Source of the DNA: Rhodospirillales bacterium
GTDB taxonomy: Bacteria > Pseudomonadota > Alphaproteobacteria > Acetobacterales > Acetobacteraceae
Direction: 5' to 3'
Assembly (NCBI GenBank): GCA_018971455.1
Contig: JAGXAV010000099.1
Location: forward strand, 1 to 7,175
Length of the DNA: 7,175 bases
Below are positions 6,872 through 7,175 of this stretch, piece by piece. The stretch's first letter is position 1; each line of letters opens with the position of its first letter. The notes under the pieces are model-generated. The model was not told the origin of the DNA, made no database searches, and was given only the letters and a program-made list of their open reading frames with translations. Position numbers and translations under genes: made by a program.

Positions 6872-6881
6872 CTTCATCCTG

Positions 6882-7175
6882 TCACCGCGGAATGGCCGCG
6901 TCAGCCAGCGGCCGGTCCTCGACGCCGGAAATCCTGATCAGCGCCTCCGGGTCGCGGATCAGCAGCCTGCCGCGGCGCAGCTGGATGACGCCGTCCTCAC
7001 GCAGCCGGCGCAGCGTGCGGCTGACATGCTCGATGGTCAGCTCCACCGTCTCGCCGATCAGCGCCAGCGTCAGCGGCAGGTCGATCGTCTCCCCCGCAAT
7101 CTGCGGCAGGTGGCGGTTCTGGCGGAAATACAGCTCGATCAGCAGATGCGCGACCCGGCCGCGGGCATCGTGGCT
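6882..7175 (-). CDS. Crp/FNR-family transcriptional regulator, C-terminal part only
   Basis: Only the last 97 residues are in the window. They cover the end of the dimerisation helix and the winged helix-turn-helix DNA-binding domain of a Crp/FNR-type regulator (DLPLTLALIGETVELTIEHVSRTL then RRLREDGVIQL). The recognition helix carries E-H-V-S-R, matching the E-x-x-S-R of FNR/FixK proteins that read TTGAT half-sites, rather than the R-E-x-x-x-R of CRP. The N-terminal sensor domain is outside, so it cannot be said whether it has iron-sulfur cysteines (FNR) or lacks them (FixK, DNR). It is upstream of, and on the same strand as, the VIT1-family gene. No TTGAT-N4-ATCAA site is visible in the following 79 bases. 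Confidence 0.88.
   Translation of the reverse strand, partial: SHDARGRVAHLLIELYFRQNRHLPQIAGETIDLPLTLALIGETVELTIEHVSRTLRRLREDGVIQLRRGRLLIRDPEALIRISGVEDRPLADAAIPR

Noticed and set aside
6803..6881. Search for an FNR box (TTGAT-N4-ATCAA) controlling the VIT1-family gene
   Set aside because: No site, not even with one mismatch per half, was seen in this gap by eye.
6407..6937. Plus-strand open frame antisense to the VIT1-family gene and the end of the FNR-type gene
   Set aside because: It runs opposite two genuine coding regions and reads as a composition-driven frame without hydrophobic segments or motifs.

Overview
This high-GC window looks alphaproteobacterial. The grounds are base composition, the sarcosine oxidase operon type, a GbdR/SouR-style AraC regulator and an FNR/FixK-type regulator. 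The genus cannot be named from the sequence alone. Gene density is high: the gaps between genes are 10, 59, 0, 59 and 79 bases, and no gene-free stretch exceeds 80 bases.

The left 4.15 kb, minus strand, is most of a heterotetrameric sarcosine oxidase operon in the usual order soxB-soxD-soxA. soxA runs off the left edge after 876 codons. soxG, if present, would lie outside the window. Genes are tightly coupled: the soxD ribosome-binding site abuts the soxB stop codon, and soxD and soxA overlap by four bases (ATGA). The complex oxidises sarcosine to glycine, producing hydrogen peroxide and passing the one-carbon unit to tetrahydrofolate.

Divergent from soxB, across 59 bases, is a plus-strand regulator with a DJ-1/PfpI-like N-terminal domain and a C-terminal AraC DNA-binding domain, the architecture of the GbdR/SouR/CdhR group. 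It is the obvious candidate activator of soxBDA. The divergent region holds a plausible -10 for sox and a perfect 8-bp inverted repeat (4207-4214 and 4232-4239) placed about -42 from the inferred sox start. I think this repeat is the most interesting non-coding element here.

The regulator converges with a minus-strand TauD-like Fe(II)/2-oxoglutarate dioxygenase, with the two stop codons directly abutting (TGATCA). Upstream of the dioxygenase, on the same strand, are a VIT1/CCC1-family metal transporter and the C-terminal part of an FNR/FixK-type regulator that runs off the right edge. These three minus-strand genes may or may not be co-transcribed.

I see no mobile element, tRNA, rRNA, CRISPR array or phage gene. 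The gene content is ordinary; the points worth a second look are regulatory details and the substrate of the dioxygenase.
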